A stretch of DNA of 64,000 nucleotides from Methylophilus sp. TWE2 (GCF_001183865.1 NZ_CP012020.1:1178001-1242000), one strand, 5' to 3'; numbered from the stretch's first letter, positions 26,451 through 36,778 are shown. A program made the numbers and translations. Notes: generated by a model not told the origin, from the sequence alone.

Positions 26451-27197
26451 ATGTCCGTGACTATGCGTCAAATGTTGGAGGCTGGTGTTCACTTTGGCCA
26501 CCAAACCCGTTACTGGAACCCGAAAATGGCTGAGTTCATTTTTGGTGATCGTAACAAAATCCATATCGTAAACCTTGAAAAAACCCTGCCACTGTTTGAA
26601 GAAGCGCAGAAATATGTGCGCACACTGGCAGCCAACAAGGGTCGTATTCTGTTTGTGGGCACCAAGCGTCAAGCTCGCGACATCGTCAAAGAAGAAGCGC
26701 AACGCGCTGGTTGTGCATACGTCAATCACCGCTGGTTGGGTGGTATGCTGACTAACTTCAAAACTGTTAAACAGTCTATCAAGCGTCTGCAAGACTTTGA
26801 AGCCATGATGATTGATGGCAGCATCGAGAAGTTTGGCAAAAAAGAAGCTTTGGGTATCAAGCGCGAAATCGAAAAGCTGGAGCGTTCAATTGGTGGTATT
26901 AAAGAGATGGGTGGCTTGCCAGATGCGATTTTTGTGATCGACGTTGGTCACGAAAGCGGTGCCATTACCGAAGCACGTAAACTGGGTATCCCAGTGATTG
27001 GTATCGTCGATACCAACAACTCTCCAGATGGCATTACTTACGTGATTCCTGGTAACGATGACTCCTCACGTGCAATTCGTTTGTATGCACGTGGTATGGC
27101 GGACGCGGTGCTGGAAGGCCGTGCCAACGCGATTTCTGAAATCGTGAAAGCGGCTCAGGAAGAAACAGCACCAGTGGCTGAGGCGACTGCCGAGTAA
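26451..27197 (+). CDS. rpsB: 30S ribosomal protein S2
   Basis: Ribosomal small-subunit protein at the head-body interface, needed for S1 binding. The 248 residues match the family. Diagnostic segments are [19 protein letters not shown] (residues 8-26), [11 protein letters not shown] and [14 protein letters not shown] (about 91-104), and the VIDVGHE and [10 protein letters not shown] segments. A near-perfect promoter lies 110 bases upstream. It is followed by a hairpin and then tsf, the usual rpsB-tsf arrangement. The leader between promoter and ATG is long enough for feedback control by S2 as known in E. coli; the structure here was not proven. Confidence 0.98.
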   Translation: MSVTMRQMLEAGVHFGHQTRYWNPKMAEFIFGDRNKIHIVNLEKTLPLFEEAQKYVRTLAANKGRILFVGTKRQARDIVKEEAQRAGCAYVNHRWLGGMLTNFKTVKQSIKRLQDFEAMMIDGSIEKFGKKEALGIKREIEKLERSIGGIKEMGGLPDAIFVIDVGHESGAITEARKLGIPVIGIVDTNNSPDGITYVIPGNDDSSRAIRLYARGMADAVLEGRANAISEIVKAAQEETAPVAEATAE

Positions 27198-27210
27198 TTG
27201 CTCGTGGCTG

Positions 27211-27235
27211 AAAAAGGGGCGATGCGCCCCTTTTT
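27211..27235 (+). terminator. Attenuator-type terminator between rpsB and tsf
   Basis: AAAAAGGGGCG-ATG-CGCCCCTTTTT, an 11-base perfect stem with a T-tract, 14 bases after rpsB. Because tsf follows in the same direction without an obvious strong promoter, it is probably only partially effective. Confidence 0.85.
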
Positions 27236-27353
27236 CTATTGCATCGCATGCAATATGACTGACACAGAGTCGGTGTATTGTTGTTAAAAGAATTCTTAGA
27301 CAAATCCTGAATGATCATCCTCAATGCAGGAATCCTAACAAAAGGAGTAATAA

Positions 27354-28229
27354 ATGGCTGAAATTACCGCAAGCATGGTGAAAGACTTACGTGAGCGCAC
27401 CGATGCTCCAATGATGGACTGTAAAAAAGCACTGACAGAAGCCGAAGGCGATATGGCCCGTGCGGAAGAAATTTTGCGTGTGCGTTTTGGTAACAAGGCA
27501 AGCAAGGCTGCTGGCCGCGTGGCCGCTGAAGGGACTGTTGGTATCAGCATCACTGCTGATGGTAAACTGGGTACCTTGATTGAAGTGAACTCAGAAACTG
27601 ACTTCTGTGCTAAAAACGAAGAGTTCCTTAAGTTTGTTGGTGAGTTGGCACAAGTGGTTAACGAAAATAATCCAGCCAACATCGAAGCGGTTGCTAATGC
27701 GCCTATGCGTGGCGAAACAGCTGAAGCGGTGCGCGCGCAACTGGTTGGTAAAATCGGTGAAAACATTACTCCTCGTCGTTTTGTGCGTACACAAGCCCAA
27801 GGCAAACTGTACAGCTACGTACACGGCAGCAAAATTGGTGTGTTGGTTGACCTGGTGGGTGGTGATGAGACTCTGGGTAAAGATATCGCGATGCACATTG
27901 CTGCAGCTAAACCAAAGTCACTGGATGCTAGCGGTGTAGATGCTGCATTGATTGAAGCCGAGCGCCGTGTCGCGATTGAGAAAGCAAAAGAAGCAGGCAA
28001 GCCTGATGCGATGCTGGAAAAAATTGCTGAAGGTACCGTCCAGAAGTTCCTCAAAGAAGTCACCTTGCTGAGCCAGGCTTTTGTGAAGGATGATAAAGTG
28101 ACTATCGAGCAGTTGCTGAAATCTAAAGGGGCTTCCGTTGCTTCTTTCACCCTGTATACTGTTGGTGAAGGTATTGAAAAAGCAGTGGTTGACTACGCTG
28201 CTGAAGTAGCTGCTGCCGCTAAAGTTTAA
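27354..28229 (+). CDS. tsf: Elongation factor Ts
   Basis: Guanine nucleotide exchange factor for EF-Tu. The 291 residues include the EF-Ts signature near the N-terminus, [16 protein letters not shown] (about residues 12-27), and [13 protein letters not shown] (about 79-91), which contains the TDF-type core contact with EF-Tu. A coiled-coil-like C-terminal part follows. AAAGGAG lies 7 bases upstream of the ATG, a strong ribosome-binding site. It is the second gene of the rpsB-tsf unit and is followed by a strong terminator, so pyrH probably has its own promoter. Confidence 0.98.
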   Translation: MAEITASMVKDLRERTDAPMMDCKKALTEAEGDMARAEEILRVRFGNKASKAAGRVAAEGTVGISITADGKLGTLIEVNSETDFCAKNEEFLKFVGELAQVVNENNPANIEAVANAPMRGETAEAVRAQLVGKIGENITPRRFVRTQAQGKLYSYVHGSKIGVLVDLVGGDETLGKDIAMHIAAAKPKSLDASGVDAALIEAERRVAIEKAKEAGKPDAMLEKIAEGTVQKFLKEVTLLSQAFVKDDKVTIEQLLKSKGASVASFTLYTVGEGIEKAVVDYAAEVAAAAKV

Positions 28230-28251
28230 TCGTTTTTAAACGATGGACAGG

Positions 28252-28282
28252 AAAAGTGGAATCCTTGGATTCCACTTTTTTT
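28252..28282 (+). terminator. Rho-independent terminator after tsf
   Basis: Thirteen-base perfect stem (GTGGAATCC/GGATTCCAC core flanked by A and T) with seven T after it, about 25 bases past the tsf stop. Confidence 0.9.
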
Positions 28283-28362
28283 ATGGCTCGCGGGTCGGTT
28301 GACGGCCCAAAAAACCTTGTTTTGTGATTAAATAAGCACATTTTGAGTTTGGGAAAATAACG

Positions 28363-29079
28363 ATGGCACAACCTGTTTTCAAGCGCGTTCTCCTTAAATT
28401 ATCCGGTGAGGCGCTGATGGGCGATGATGCATATGGAATCAATCGCGAAACAGTCAATGCGATAGTCGGGCAGATCAAAGAAATTGTCGATATGGGCGTG
28501 CAAGTCGGTATCGTCATTGGTGGTGGTAACATTTTTCGTGGTGTCGCACCTGCTGCCGAAGGCATGGATAGGGCAAATGCCGATTACATGGGCATGCTGG
28601 CCACAGTCATGAATGCGATGGCACTGCAGGATGCCATGAAGCATGCCGGCGTACCCGCGCGTGTGCAAAGTGCGTTGAATATTGAAGCAGTCGCAGAACC
28701 TTATATCCGAGGCAAGGCTATTCGCTACCTTGAAGAAGGTAAAGTAGTCATTTTTGGTGCTGGTACGGGTAATCCATTTTTTACCACCGATACTGCAGCG
28801 GCTTTGCGTGGGGTTGAAATCGATGCCGAAATCGTGTTGAAAGCCACCAAGGTGGATGGCATCTATACGGCTGACCCGAAAAAAGATCCGTCGGCAACGC
28901 GGTATGATCAGGTCTCGTATGACGAGGCAATCAATAAAAACTTGAAGGTGATGGATGCGACAGCTTTTACGCTGTGTCGTGACCAGAAAATGCCGATTGC
29001 TGTCTTCAGCATTTTTAAAGAAGGGGCACTCAAGAGCGTCATCTTAGGTGAGAATGAAGGAACACGCGTCAGGGCTTAA
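28363..29079 (+). CDS. pyrH: Uridylate kinase
   Basis: Bacterial UMP kinase (UMP + ATP to UDP + ADP), hexameric, amino-acid-kinase fold. The 238 residues carry [13 protein letters not shown] (about 10-22), the glycine-rich [12 protein letters not shown] (about 48-59) and the nucleotide-region segment [16 protein letters not shown] (about 132-147). [17 protein letters not shown] follows. It lies between tsf and frr as in most proteobacteria, 30 bases before frr. A terminator separates it from tsf, so its promoter should be in 28283-28362. Confidence 0.97.
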   Translation: MAQPVFKRVLLKLSGEALMGDDAYGINRETVNAIVGQIKEIVDMGVQVGIVIGGGNIFRGVAPAAEGMDRANADYMGMLATVMNAMALQDAMKHAGVPARVQSALNIEAVAEPYIRGKAIRYLEEGKVVIFGAGTGNPFFTTDTAAALRGVEIDAEIVLKATKVDGIYTADPKKDPSATRYDQVSYDEAINKNLKVMDATAFTLCRDQKMPIAVFSIFKEGALKSVILGENEGTRVRA

Positions 29080-29109
29080 GCCGGACGCTGGCGTTATGGA
29101 GAAACAATA

Positions 29110-29667
29110 ATGGTTGAAGATATTAAAAAATCTGCTGAGCAGAAAATGCAGAAGTCCCTGGAGGCTTTGAAAACTGATTTGGCTAAAGTCCGTACGGGAC
29201 GTGCGCATGCTGGTTTGCTCGACCACGTGATGGTTGAGTACTACGGTTCCATGGTGGCGATTAACCAGGTAGCTAACGTCAATCTGGGCGATGCGCGTAC
29301 GATTAACGTTCAGCCCTATGAAAAAAACATGATTGCGAAAGTCGAAAAAGCCATCCGCGATAGTGATTTGGGCCTGAACCCAGCCACAAATGGTGACTTG
29401 ATCCGTGTGCCTATGCCAATGCTGACTGAAGAACGTAGGCGTGACCTGACCAAAATTGTGCGTAACGAAGGTGAAGGCGCTAAAGTGGCGATCCGCAATG
29501 TGCGTCGTGATGCCAATGATGCCTTGAAAAAACTCATCAAGGATAAAGCGATTTCTGAAGATGATGAGCGCCGTGCCCAGGATGAGGTTCAAAAGATGAC
29601 CGATAAGGCCGTGGCTGAAGTTGACAAAATCCTGCAACAAAAAGAAGCTGACTTGATGGCTGTGTAA
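29110..29667 (+). CDS. frr: Ribosome recycling factor
   Basis: Works with EF-G to split post-termination ribosomes. The 185-residue length is the family norm. The N-terminal helix ([27 protein letters not shown]) and the C-terminal helical part with [21 protein letters not shown] (split here only by domain) match the tRNA-mimic fold. It lies 30 bases after pyrH and 27 before uppS on the same strand, presumably one transcript. Confidence 0.97.
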   Translation: MVEDIKKSAEQKMQKSLEALKTDLAKVRTGRAHAGLLDHVMVEYYGSMVAINQVANVNLGDARTINVQPYEKNMIAKVEKAIRDSDLGLNPATNGDLIRVPMPMLTEERRRDLTKIVRNEGEGAKVAIRNVRRDANDALKKLIKDKAISEDDERRAQDEVQKMTDKAVAEVDKILQQKEADLMAV

Positions 29668-29694
29668 CAGCCATCAACGCGAACGGAAGCTGTT

Positions 29695-30453
29695 TTGGGT
29701 TTATTCTCCAGTTCTACCAAAGAGGTCCCGCCAATTCAAGAGGTGCCACAACATGTGGCTGTCATTATGGATGGCAACGGGCGTTGGGCCAAAAAACGCT
29801 TTTTACCGCGCGTGGCAGGCCATCAACGCGGTTTAGAGTCAGTGCGTGCCATGGTGAAAGCTTGTGTCCGCCTGGATATCAAGTACCTGACGCTGTTTGC
29901 ATTTAGCAGTGAGAACTGGCGCCGACCTCCCGAGGAGGTTACTTTCCTGATGAGCTTGTTTCTGGAGGCGCTGGATCGCGAAGTCAAAAAACTGCATGAA
30001 GCCAACGTGATTTTGAAGCTGATTGGCGATCGTTCAGCTTTTAATGCCACCTTGCAGCAAAAGATGCTCGAAGCTGAGCAGAAAACAGCAGCGAACACAG
30101 GATTGACCCTGACCATTGCTGTGAATTATGGCGGGCGCTGGGATGTGGTGCATGCGGTTAACCAGTTATTGCAGGCTCAACCACATCTCAAGCAGATACA
30201 AGAATCAGATTTGACGCCATATCTTTCCATGCCTTATGCGCCTGAGCCTGATCTATTCATCCGCACCGGTGGTGAGACACGTATCAGTAACTTCCTGTTG
30301 TGGCAGCTGGCCTATACCGAACTTTATTTCACACCCACCTTATGGCCGGACTTTGATGATGCAGCATTCGAAGCGGCATTAACTTCTTACCGTCAGCGTG
30401 AACGCCGTTTCGGACGCACCAGTGAGCAACTGGTTGAGCCAAACGCTTCCTGA
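29695..30453 (+). CDS. uppS: Undecaprenyl diphosphate synthase (di-trans,poly-cis type)
   Basis: Cytoplasmic cis-prenyltransferase that makes the C55 carrier for peptidoglycan and O-antigen. The catalytic Asp26 is in VAVIMDGNGRWAKKR. Further conserved segments are FAFSSENWRRP (about 66-76) and the C-terminal PDLFIRTGGETRISNFLLWQ. The 252-residue frame begins with TTG at 29695, with GGAAG five bases upstream; no ATG lies near the conserved N-terminus, so TTG is likely the true start. It is followed by cdsA two bases later. Confidence 0.96.
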   Translation: MGLFSSSTKEVPPIQEVPQHVAVIMDGNGRWAKKRFLPRVAGHQRGLESVRAMVKACVRLDIKYLTLFAFSSENWRRPPEEVTFLMSLFLEALDREVKKLHEANVILKLIGDRSAFNATLQQKMLEAEQKTAANTGLTLTIAVNYGGRWDVVHAVNQLLQAQPHLKQIQESDLTPYLSMPYAPEPDLFIRTGGETRISNFLLWQLAYTELYFTPTLWPDFDDAAFEAALTSYRQRERRFGRTSEQLVEPNAS

Positions 30454-30455
30454 TT

Positions 30456-31283
30456 ATGCTAAAAACTCGAATTCTTACTGCCATAGTATTGCTTGGGTTG
30501 TTTTTACCCGCTTTGTTCTGGTTACCTTTGCTGGCTTGGGCCGCTATCATGTTAGGGCTCATGCTGGTTTGCTTGAGTGAGTGGGCAGGGTTCCTGCAGT
30601 TGAGTAAGTCGCAGAGGCATGTGTACCTGGTTGTGTCTGCTTTGCTTGGGTTGACGATGTTATTTTTATTGCCTCAACAAGGGTTCCACTGGTTTTTTTA
30701 TCATGCCTTGCAGGTGTTTGCATTGGCCACTGCGTTTTGGTTGGTTGTCGTGCCTGTCGCTTTGTTCTTTCATGTGTTCTCAAAAAATAAGGGAATCAAT
30801 GCTATCGTCGGCTGGGGTTTGATGATGTCTTTGTGGCTGGCATTGGTGGCGGCCAAAGAGGTTAACCCTTATGTGTTGCTAGTGATTATTTCCACGATCT
30901 GGCTTGCCGATAGTGCAGCCTATTTTGCTGGCAAGCAGTTTGGACGACATAAGCTGGCGCCAGCCATTAGTCCTGGTAAAACTTGGGAGGGTGTGTTCGG
31001 TGCCTTGTTTGCGGTGGCCATCTATGCAGCGGTATTAAAGATATTTGGGGCAGTATCCACCTGGTGGATACTGCCGGGATTATGGGTGGTGACCATTGCT
31101 GGTGTTTATGGCGACCTGTTCGAATCATTTTTCAAACGCCGCGCCAACCTGAAAGACAGTGGGCAATTTCTGCCCGGACATGGTGGATTGCTGGATCGCG
31201 TTGATGGCGTGATTCCAGCATTGCCTATTGGCATGTGCTTGCTGTTCTGGTTTCATTACTGGCAACAGTCTTATTCGTTTTAA
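30456..31283 (+). CDS. cdsA: Phosphatidate cytidylyltransferase
   Basis: Inner-membrane enzyme that makes CDP-diacylglycerol from phosphatidate and CTP, entry point for phospholipid head groups. The 275 residues form about seven to eight hydrophobic helices. The C-terminal CDP-alcohol signature spans SPGKTWEGVFGALFA through YGDLFESFFKRRANLKDSG and PGHGGLLDRVDG, which contains the family Asp and Arg residues. The start is two bases after uppS. A conserved neighbour of uppS and dxr. Confidence 0.95.
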   Translation: MLKTRILTAIVLLGLFLPALFWLPLLAWAAIMLGLMLVCLSEWAGFLQLSKSQRHVYLVVSALLGLTMLFLLPQQGFHWFFYHALQVFALATAFWLVVVPVALFFHVFSKNKGINAIVGWGLMMSLWLALVAAKEVNPYVLLVIISTIWLADSAAYFAGKQFGRHKLAPAISPGKTWEGVFGALFAVAIYAAVLKIFGAVSTWWILPGLWVVTIAGVYGDLFESFFKRRANLKDSGQFLPGHGGLLDRVDGVIPALPIGMCLLFWFHYWQQSYSF

Positions 31284-31292
31284 GAGGTTATT

Positions 31293-32501
31293 TTGCAATA
31301 CGTCACCATACTTGGCAGCACTGGCACCATCGGTCAGCAGACGCTGGATGTGATTTCACAGCATCCTGGGCGTTATGGCGTATTCGCGTTGGCCGCGCAC
31401 AGTAATGTGGATGCCATGTTGCAGCAGTGTGCAACATACAAGCCTCGCTATGCCGTGATGCAGGACACGGACGCCGCGCAGCGATTGCGTCAGCGTGTAC
31501 AGGCCGAACAATTGAACGTCGAAGTACTGGCTGGCGTTGAGGGATTAACCTTGGTGTCTGCCCATGCCGAAGTGACTATTGTCATGGCAGCCATTGTGGG
31601 TGCTGCGGGCTTGTTACCTGCGCTGGCTGCTGCAAAAGCGGGTAAAAAGATCCTGCTGGCTAATAAAGAAACCCTGGTGATGGCCGGTCAGCTGTTTATG
31701 GATGCAGTGAAACACGGGCAAGCCACTTTGCTACCGATAGATAGCGAGCACAATGCCATTTTTCAGGTGATGCCCAAATTACCCTATGATGAGTTGGCTG
31801 ATGTCGGTGTTAATCAGATTATCCTCACTGCTTCTGGCGGGCCTTTCCGCACTTATAGTCAGGGACAGCTGCAGCAGGTGACTCCAGCCCTCGCGTTAAA
31901 ACACCCTAACTGGGTGATGGGTGCAAAGATTACTATCGATTCTTCTACGCTCATGAATAAGGGGCTGGAAGTGATTGAAGCACATTGGTTGTTTGATGCA
32001 CGCCCAGACCAGATTGATGTGGTCGTGCATCCGCAAAGTGTGATTCATTCCATGGTGTCGTACGTCGATGGCAGTATTCTTGCGCAGCTGGGTAATCCTG
32101 ATATGCGTACCCCGATTGCTTATGGCTTGGCTTATCCTGAGCGCATCGCTTCTGGCGTGAAACCGCTGAGCTTGATAGAGGTGGCCAGGTTGGAGTTTGA
32201 AGCGCCAGATACTCAGCGTTTTCCATGCCTGAAATTGGCTTATGATGCATTGGCTGCTGGAGGCACTGGACCCGCGATGCTGAATGCAGCAAATGAAGTG
32301 GCCGTCGCCGCATTTTTACGCGAACAAATCCAGTATTTGGATATTCCCGCACTGATCAATGCCACTCTGCAGAAATTGTCTATCGAACCCGTGCAGTCGA
32401 TTGAGCAACTGCTGCTTGTGGATAGCCAGGCCAGGGCTTATGTGCAAGCACTCATTTCAAAAATGACTGTTAAACCTGTACGCAAGGTTGCCAGCGTATG
32501 A
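31293..32501 (+). CDS. dxr: 1-deoxy-D-xylulose 5-phosphate reductoisomerase
   Basis: Second step of the MEP isoprenoid pathway (DXP to MEP with NADPH). The 402-residue protein has the NADPH-binding GSTGTIGQQTLDVI at 8-21, the metal-site segment LPIDSEHNAIFQ (about 150) and SSTLMNKGLEVIEAHWLFDA (about 216-235). The start is TTG at 31293 with GAGG upstream; dxr also overlaps the rseP start by four bases (ATGA). It sits between cdsA and rseP as commonly seen. Confidence 0.96.
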   Translation: MQYVTILGSTGTIGQQTLDVISQHPGRYGVFALAAHSNVDAMLQQCATYKPRYAVMQDTDAAQRLRQRVQAEQLNVEVLAGVEGLTLVSAHAEVTIVMAAIVGAAGLLPALAAAKAGKKILLANKETLVMAGQLFMDAVKHGQATLLPIDSEHNAIFQVMPKLPYDELADVGVNQIILTASGGPFRTYSQGQLQQVTPALALKHPNWVMGAKITIDSSTLMNKGLEVIEAHWLFDARPDQIDVVVHPQSVIHSMVSYVDGSILAQLGNPDMRTPIAYGLAYPERIASGVKPLSLIEVARLEFEAPDTQRFPCLKLAYDALAAGGTGPAMLNAANEVAVAAFLREQIQYLDIPALINATLQKLSIEPVQSIEQLLLVDSQARAYVQALISKMTVKPVRKVASV

Positions 32502-33856
32502 CATCAGTCCTGGCGTTTATTGTTGCGATAGGTGTCTTGGTTACTATCCATGAATTTGGCCATTACCTGGCTGCACGCAGTTGCGGTATACGCGTGCTTA
32601 AGTTCTCTATCGGTTTCGGCAAGCCGATATTCAAATATCAGGCGAACCCTCAATCCACACAGTGGATATTGTCCTGGATCCCGCTGGGTGGGTACGTCAA
32701 AATGCTGGATAGTCGCGAACATGAATCTGTGTCTGAACAGGTGGATTGGTCGCAGGCATTTGACCGCCAAAGCATCGCTGCCAAAATGTGGGTGGTGTTT
32801 GCCGGGCCATTCGCTAATTTATTACTGGCGTTTGTGTGCTACTGGGGTTTGATTGCCCAGGGCGAGGTGGGACTGAAACCCTATATTGGCCCGGTAGAGC
32901 CAGGTTCATTGGCGGCCCAGGCAAAGTTACGCCAGGGTGACCTGATTGTTTCGCTGGATGGCAAGCCGGTCGAAACCTGGCAGGAAACCCAATGGCACAT
33001 GTTGGAGAACTGGGTGGCGCATCGATCGGTGCTTGTGTTGACCCAGACTGCACAAGGCGATGTACATCAGCATGTGCTGCCTTTGAACCGCTTGCCGGGT
33101 GACCCTGATGGCGAAGTCATGCAAAAAGCTGGTCTGACTGTATTAATGCCGGTTGTCCCGGCAGTGATAGGTGAGGTCATCCCTGGTTCAGTGGCTGAGA
33201 AAAGTGGTCTGCAGACCGGTGACCGTATCCTTAAGGTAAATCAAAAAACAATTTCTGACTGGCAACAGTTTGTTAAAGTGGTGCGGGGTAATCCAGGTCA
33301 GCCGTTAAAAATAGAATACCAACGCGCTGAGCATTTGTACCAGGTAAGACTGCTGCCTGAAACAGTCCAGCAAGGTGGCCAGAAGGTCGGGCGCCTAGGT
33401 GCTGCGGTTAATATGGATGCAGTCGATCTCAAACCATATCAGGTGGTCCGTCATTACAGCTCGTCACAAGCAGCAGTACGTGCGGTGGATAAAATGCATG
33501 AAACGATTGCTTTCACCCTTAATATGCTGGGGAAAATGATCACGGGTCAGGCTTCGCTTAAAGCCATCAGTGGCCCCGTCAGTATTGCGGATGCTGCGGG
33601 CGAGTCTGCCGGGATGGGTATCAAGCCTTATATTGGGTTTATTGCATTACTCAGCATCAGTATTGCAGTGATGAACCTGCTGCCGATTCCAGTATTGGAT
33701 GGCGGCCATTTGTTGTATCATATGGCGGAATTGATTCGAGGAGAACCATTACCCGACAAGGTGCTGGCAATAGGACAGCGTTTGGGTCTGGGTATTTTGG
33801 GGGCATTGATGTTTATTGCTTTTTTTAATGACATCAATCGTTACCTGATTGGTTGA
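32498..33856 (+). CDS. rseP: RIP metalloprotease RseP (site-2 protease)
   Basis: Inner-membrane zinc protease that cleaves anti-sigma factors within the membrane (RseA in E. coli) and removes signal-peptide remnants. The 452-residue protein has the zinc motif HEFGH at 18-22 and the second active-site motif in NLLPIPVLDGGHL (about 392-404). Two PDZ-like regions lie between (about 115-290; for example GSVAEKSGLQTGDRILKV). Four transmembrane helices are apparent. It is translationally coupled to dxr (ATGA overlap) and followed by bamA 11 bases later. A sigma-E role is inferred from the family. Confidence 0.96.
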   Translation: MTSVLAFIVAIGVLVTIHEFGHYLAARSCGIRVLKFSIGFGKPIFKYQANPQSTQWILSWIPLGGYVKMLDSREHESVSEQVDWSQAFDRQSIAAKMWVVFAGPFANLLLAFVCYWGLIAQGEVGLKPYIGPVEPGSLAAQAKLRQGDLIVSLDGKPVETWQETQWHMLENWVAHRSVLVLTQTAQGDVHQHVLPLNRLPGDPDGEVMQKAGLTVLMPVVPAVIGEVIPGSVAEKSGLQTGDRILKVNQKTISDWQQFVKVVRGNPGQPLKIEYQRAEHLYQVRLLPETVQQGGQKVGRLGAAVNMDAVDLKPYQVVRHYSSSQAAVRAVDKMHETIAFTLNMLGKMITGQASLKAISGPVSIADAAGESAGMGIKPYIGFIALLSISIAVMNLLPIPVLDGGHLLYHMAELIRGEPLPDKVLAIGQRLGLGILGALMFIAFFNDINRYLIG

Positions 33857-33867
33857 AAGTATAGTTA

Positions 33868-36189
33868 ATGAGAATAAAATCCAGTTCCAAGTTGTGGTTG
33901 TGTTTGTTGGCGGGGGTGATGCACCTGAACGCACATGCGACAGAGCCATTTGTCATTACCGATATCCGTGTTGAAGGTTTGCAACGTACAGAGCCCGGTA
34001 CTGTCTTCAATTACCTGCCCATGCAGGTAGGTGATGTCATGAGCGACGAAAAAGCCGCACAGGCAATTAAGTCTCTCTATGCGACCGGCTTTTTCAAGGA
34101 TGTGCGGATTGAGAATGAAGGCGATGTGCTGGTTGTGACTGTGCAGGAGCGCCCTTCTGTCACGCAAATTGATTTCAGCGGTAACAAGTCCTTTCAGACA
34201 GACAAAATCAAGGAAGGTTTGAAACAGATTGGGATTGCCGAAGGCCAGATTTTTGATAAATCGCAACTGGACCGGGCAGAGCAGGAAATCAAGCGACAAT
34301 ACCTGTCTCAGGGTAAATACAGCGCTGAGGTCAAGGCCACCGCCAGTCCGCTGGAACGTAACCGTGTTGCCATCCGCTTCGAGATTACAGAAGGTCCTGC
34401 AGCAAAAATCCGTGATATCAATATCGTCGGTAACCATTTATTTACCACAGAAGATTTGCGCGCCAACTTTTTGCTCACGACGCCAAACTGGATGAGCTGG
34501 TGGAACAAAGATGACCAGTATTCGAAACAAAAACTGACGGCTGATCTGGAAGCATTGCGTTCTTTTTACATGAACCAGGGTTATCTGGAGTTTTCCATCG
34601 ACTCCACACAAGTGTCCATTTCTCCTGACAAGCGTGATGTTTACATCACCATCAACCTGACCGAAGGTGAAAAATACAATATCAGCAAGACCAAGCTGGC
34701 AGGCGATATGTTGTTGCCAGAGGAGGACTTGCGCAAGCTGATCAATATCCAGGATGGTGAAGTATTCAATCGCCAGAAGGTGACAGATGCCAGCAAGATC
34801 ATTAACGACAAGCTGGGTGAAGAGGGTTATGCGTTTGCCAACGTGAATGCAGTCCCTGAAATCAACAAGCAGGAGCATACGGTTGCGTTTACCTTCTTTA
34901 TTGATCCTGGCCGTAAAGTCTATGTCAGACGGATTAACGTGCAGGGCAACACCCGCACACGTGACTCCGTGGTCAGGCGTGAAATGCGTCAGATGGAGTC
35001 TGCCTGGTATGCAGGGGATAAGATCAAGCGTTCCAAAGAACGTATCCAGCGCCTGAACTTTTTTGATTCGGTTGAGCTGGAAACGCCATCTGTGCCTGGG
35101 ATCAATGACCAGGTGGATATGAATGTGACGGTGGCTGAAAAAGCGACGGGTAGTGTGCAGTTTGGTGCGGGTTTATCGAGTAGTGATGGTGTCGTTCTGG
35201 GTTTCAATGTGAACCAGCCTAACTTCCTCGGCACTGGTAACCGTGTAGCCTTGCAAGTCAATACAAGTAGCTTCAATACGATTTATTCGTTGTCGTATAC
35301 AGACCCTTATTACACACCAGATGGTATCAGCCGTGGATTTGATATTTATCGTCGTGATGTGGATACTAGCCGTAGAAATTCAACTCAGCTGAATGTGGGT
35401 ACCTATAACAGTCAGTCTTACGGTCTAGGGGTACGTTTTGGCATGCCGATGTCCGAAATGGACTTTATCAGTGCTGGTTTGACGCTGGACCTGACTGAAG
35501 TTGAACTTTCCAGCAGTAGTCCGATTCAATACCTGAGATTCTGTGAAAACAGCAGTGGTTGTAGCAGTAATTCCATCGTATTCAATGCTGGCTGGACGTT
35601 CGATTCAAGGGATAATATCCTGTTCCCGCGCAGGGGTGTTTTACAGCGGCTGTCTGGCGATGTATCCATTCCTGGTCTGGATCTGCAATATTACAAAGTC
35701 AGTTATCAGCACAGCTGGTATAAAGACATGGGTAAAGACTTCACGCTGATGCTTAATGGGGAAGCTGGCTATGCTAATAGCTACGGCGGTAAAAACTATC
35801 CGTTCTTCAAAAACTTCTATGCTGGTGGCGTGAACAGTGTCCGTGGTTTCCTGAACTCTTCTTTAGGTCCGCGTGATATCAATCCAAGTTCAGGTTCTGA
35901 CTTTGCTGTCGGTGGTACCAAGCGTTTTGTTGGTAATGTCGAATTATTTATGCCTGTACCATTTGTCTCGCAATCCAATCAGTTCCGGTTGAGTGCGTTT
36001 GTGGATGGTGGTGGTGTATATGGTAAAGATGATTCAATTAACTCCGAATATTTGAGATTCTCTACTGGTGTGGGCGTGACTTGGGTCTCTCCATTTGGTC
36101 CATTGAAACTGGTCTTGGCCAAACCACTGAATGAGAAAGATTACGATGACACGCAAGTGCTGCAATTCCAGTTCGGGCAACAGTTCTAA
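33868..36189 (+). CDS. bamA: Outer membrane protein assembly factor BamA
   Basis: Core of the BAM complex that folds and inserts outer-membrane beta-barrels. The 773-residue protein has a signal peptide (about 1-24), five POTRA domains (about 25-425, beginning FVITDIRVEGLQRTEPGTVF) and a C-terminal barrel of about 16 strands. The barrel ends in the required aromatic residue, FQFGQQF. The VRGF motif of the Omp85 family is visible at GGVNSVRGFLNSSLGP. It is placed between rseP and skp in the standard order and would serve the autotransporter encoded at 19104. Confidence 0.97.
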   Translation: MRIKSSSKLWLCLLAGVMHLNAHATEPFVITDIRVEGLQRTEPGTVFNYLPMQVGDVMSDEKAAQAIKSLYATGFFKDVRIENEGDVLVVTVQERPSVTQIDFSGNKSFQTDKIKEGLKQIGIAEGQIFDKSQLDRAEQEIKRQYLSQGKYSAEVKATASPLERNRVAIRFEITEGPAAKIRDINIVGNHLFTTEDLRANFLLTTPNWMSWWNKDDQYSKQKLTADLEALRSFYMNQGYLEFSIDSTQVSISPDKRDVYITINLTEGEKYNISKTKLAGDMLLPEEDLRKLINIQDGEVFNRQKVTDASKIINDKLGEEGYAFANVNAVPEINKQEHTVAFTFFIDPGRKVYVRRINVQGNTRTRDSVVRREMRQMESAWYAGDKIKRSKERIQRLNFFDSVELETPSVPGINDQVDMNVTVAEKATGSVQFGAGLSSSDGVVLGFNVNQPNFLGTGNRVALQVNTSSFNTIYSLSYTDPYYTPDGISRGFDIYRRDVDTSRRNSTQLNVGTYNSQSYGLGVRFGMPMSEMDFISAGLTLDLTEVELSSSSPIQYLRFCENSSGCSSNSIVFNAGWTFDSRDNILFPRRGVLQRLSGDVSIPGLDLQYYKVSYQHSWYKDMGKDFTLMLNGEAGYANSYGGKNYPFFKNFYAGGVNSVRGFLNSSLGPRDINPSSGSDFAVGGTKRFVGNVELFMPVPFVSQSNQFRLSAFVDGGGVYGKDDSINSEYLRFSTGVGVTWVSPFGPLKLVLAKPLNEKDYDDTQVLQFQFGQQF

Positions 36190-36229
36190 TGCTGAGAAAA
36201 GCTAAAGCTGGTGTGAAGGGAGTCATTGC

Positions 36230-36730
36230 ATGAGAAGCATATGGTTAGGATTTTTCTGCTTGTTACTATATGGTAGCCAAGCGACTGCTGCTGACTTCAA
36301 GGTTGGTTATGTGCAAGTGGACAAGTTGCTACAAGAGGCACCACAAACTGCTGAGACAGGCAAAAAGCTCGAGAAAGAATTCAGTCCGCGATCCTTGGAA
36401 CTGGACAAGTTACAAAAACAGATCCGTGACTTGGAGTCTCAACTGGACCATGACCGTGCAACGAGTATGACTGAAGCTGAACGCCGTCAAAAAGAGCGCC
36501 AATTGAATAATTCACGCCTTGAATTCCAGAGCAAGCAGCGTGAGTTACGCGAAGATATCAACCTGCGAAAAAATGAAGAGCTTGCCTTGTTGCAAGAGCG
36601 TATCAACAAGGCTGTACAGACAGTGGCCGAAAGTGAAGGTTATGACCTGGTGGCTTACAGCGGCGTGGCCTATGCCAGCAAGCGTATTGATATCACAGAT
36701 AAAGTCCTCAAATTGCTGGGTAAAAAATAA
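36230..36730 (+). CDS. skp: Periplasmic chaperone Skp/OmpH
   Basis: Periplasmic trimeric chaperone that holds unfolded outer-membrane proteins for BamA. The 166-residue protein has a signal peptide (MRSIWLGFFCLLLYGSQATAA) followed by FKVGYVQVDKLLQEAP. A long coiled-coil tentacle rich in Glu, Lys, Arg and Gln spans about 40-130. The C-terminal YDLVAYSGVAYAS returns to the beta-body. It is located immediately after bamA as in most proteobacteria. Confidence 0.93.
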   Translation: MRSIWLGFFCLLLYGSQATAADFKVGYVQVDKLLQEAPQTAETGKKLEKEFSPRSLELDKLQKQIRDLESQLDHDRATSMTEAERRQKERQLNNSRLEFQSKQRELREDINLRKNEELALLQERINKAVQTVAESEGYDLVAYSGVAYASKRIDITDKVLKLLGKK

Positions 36731-36778
36731 CCAGTCATCTTTTCACGTCAAGTTTTATTCTCAAGGACAGTCTTTTTT

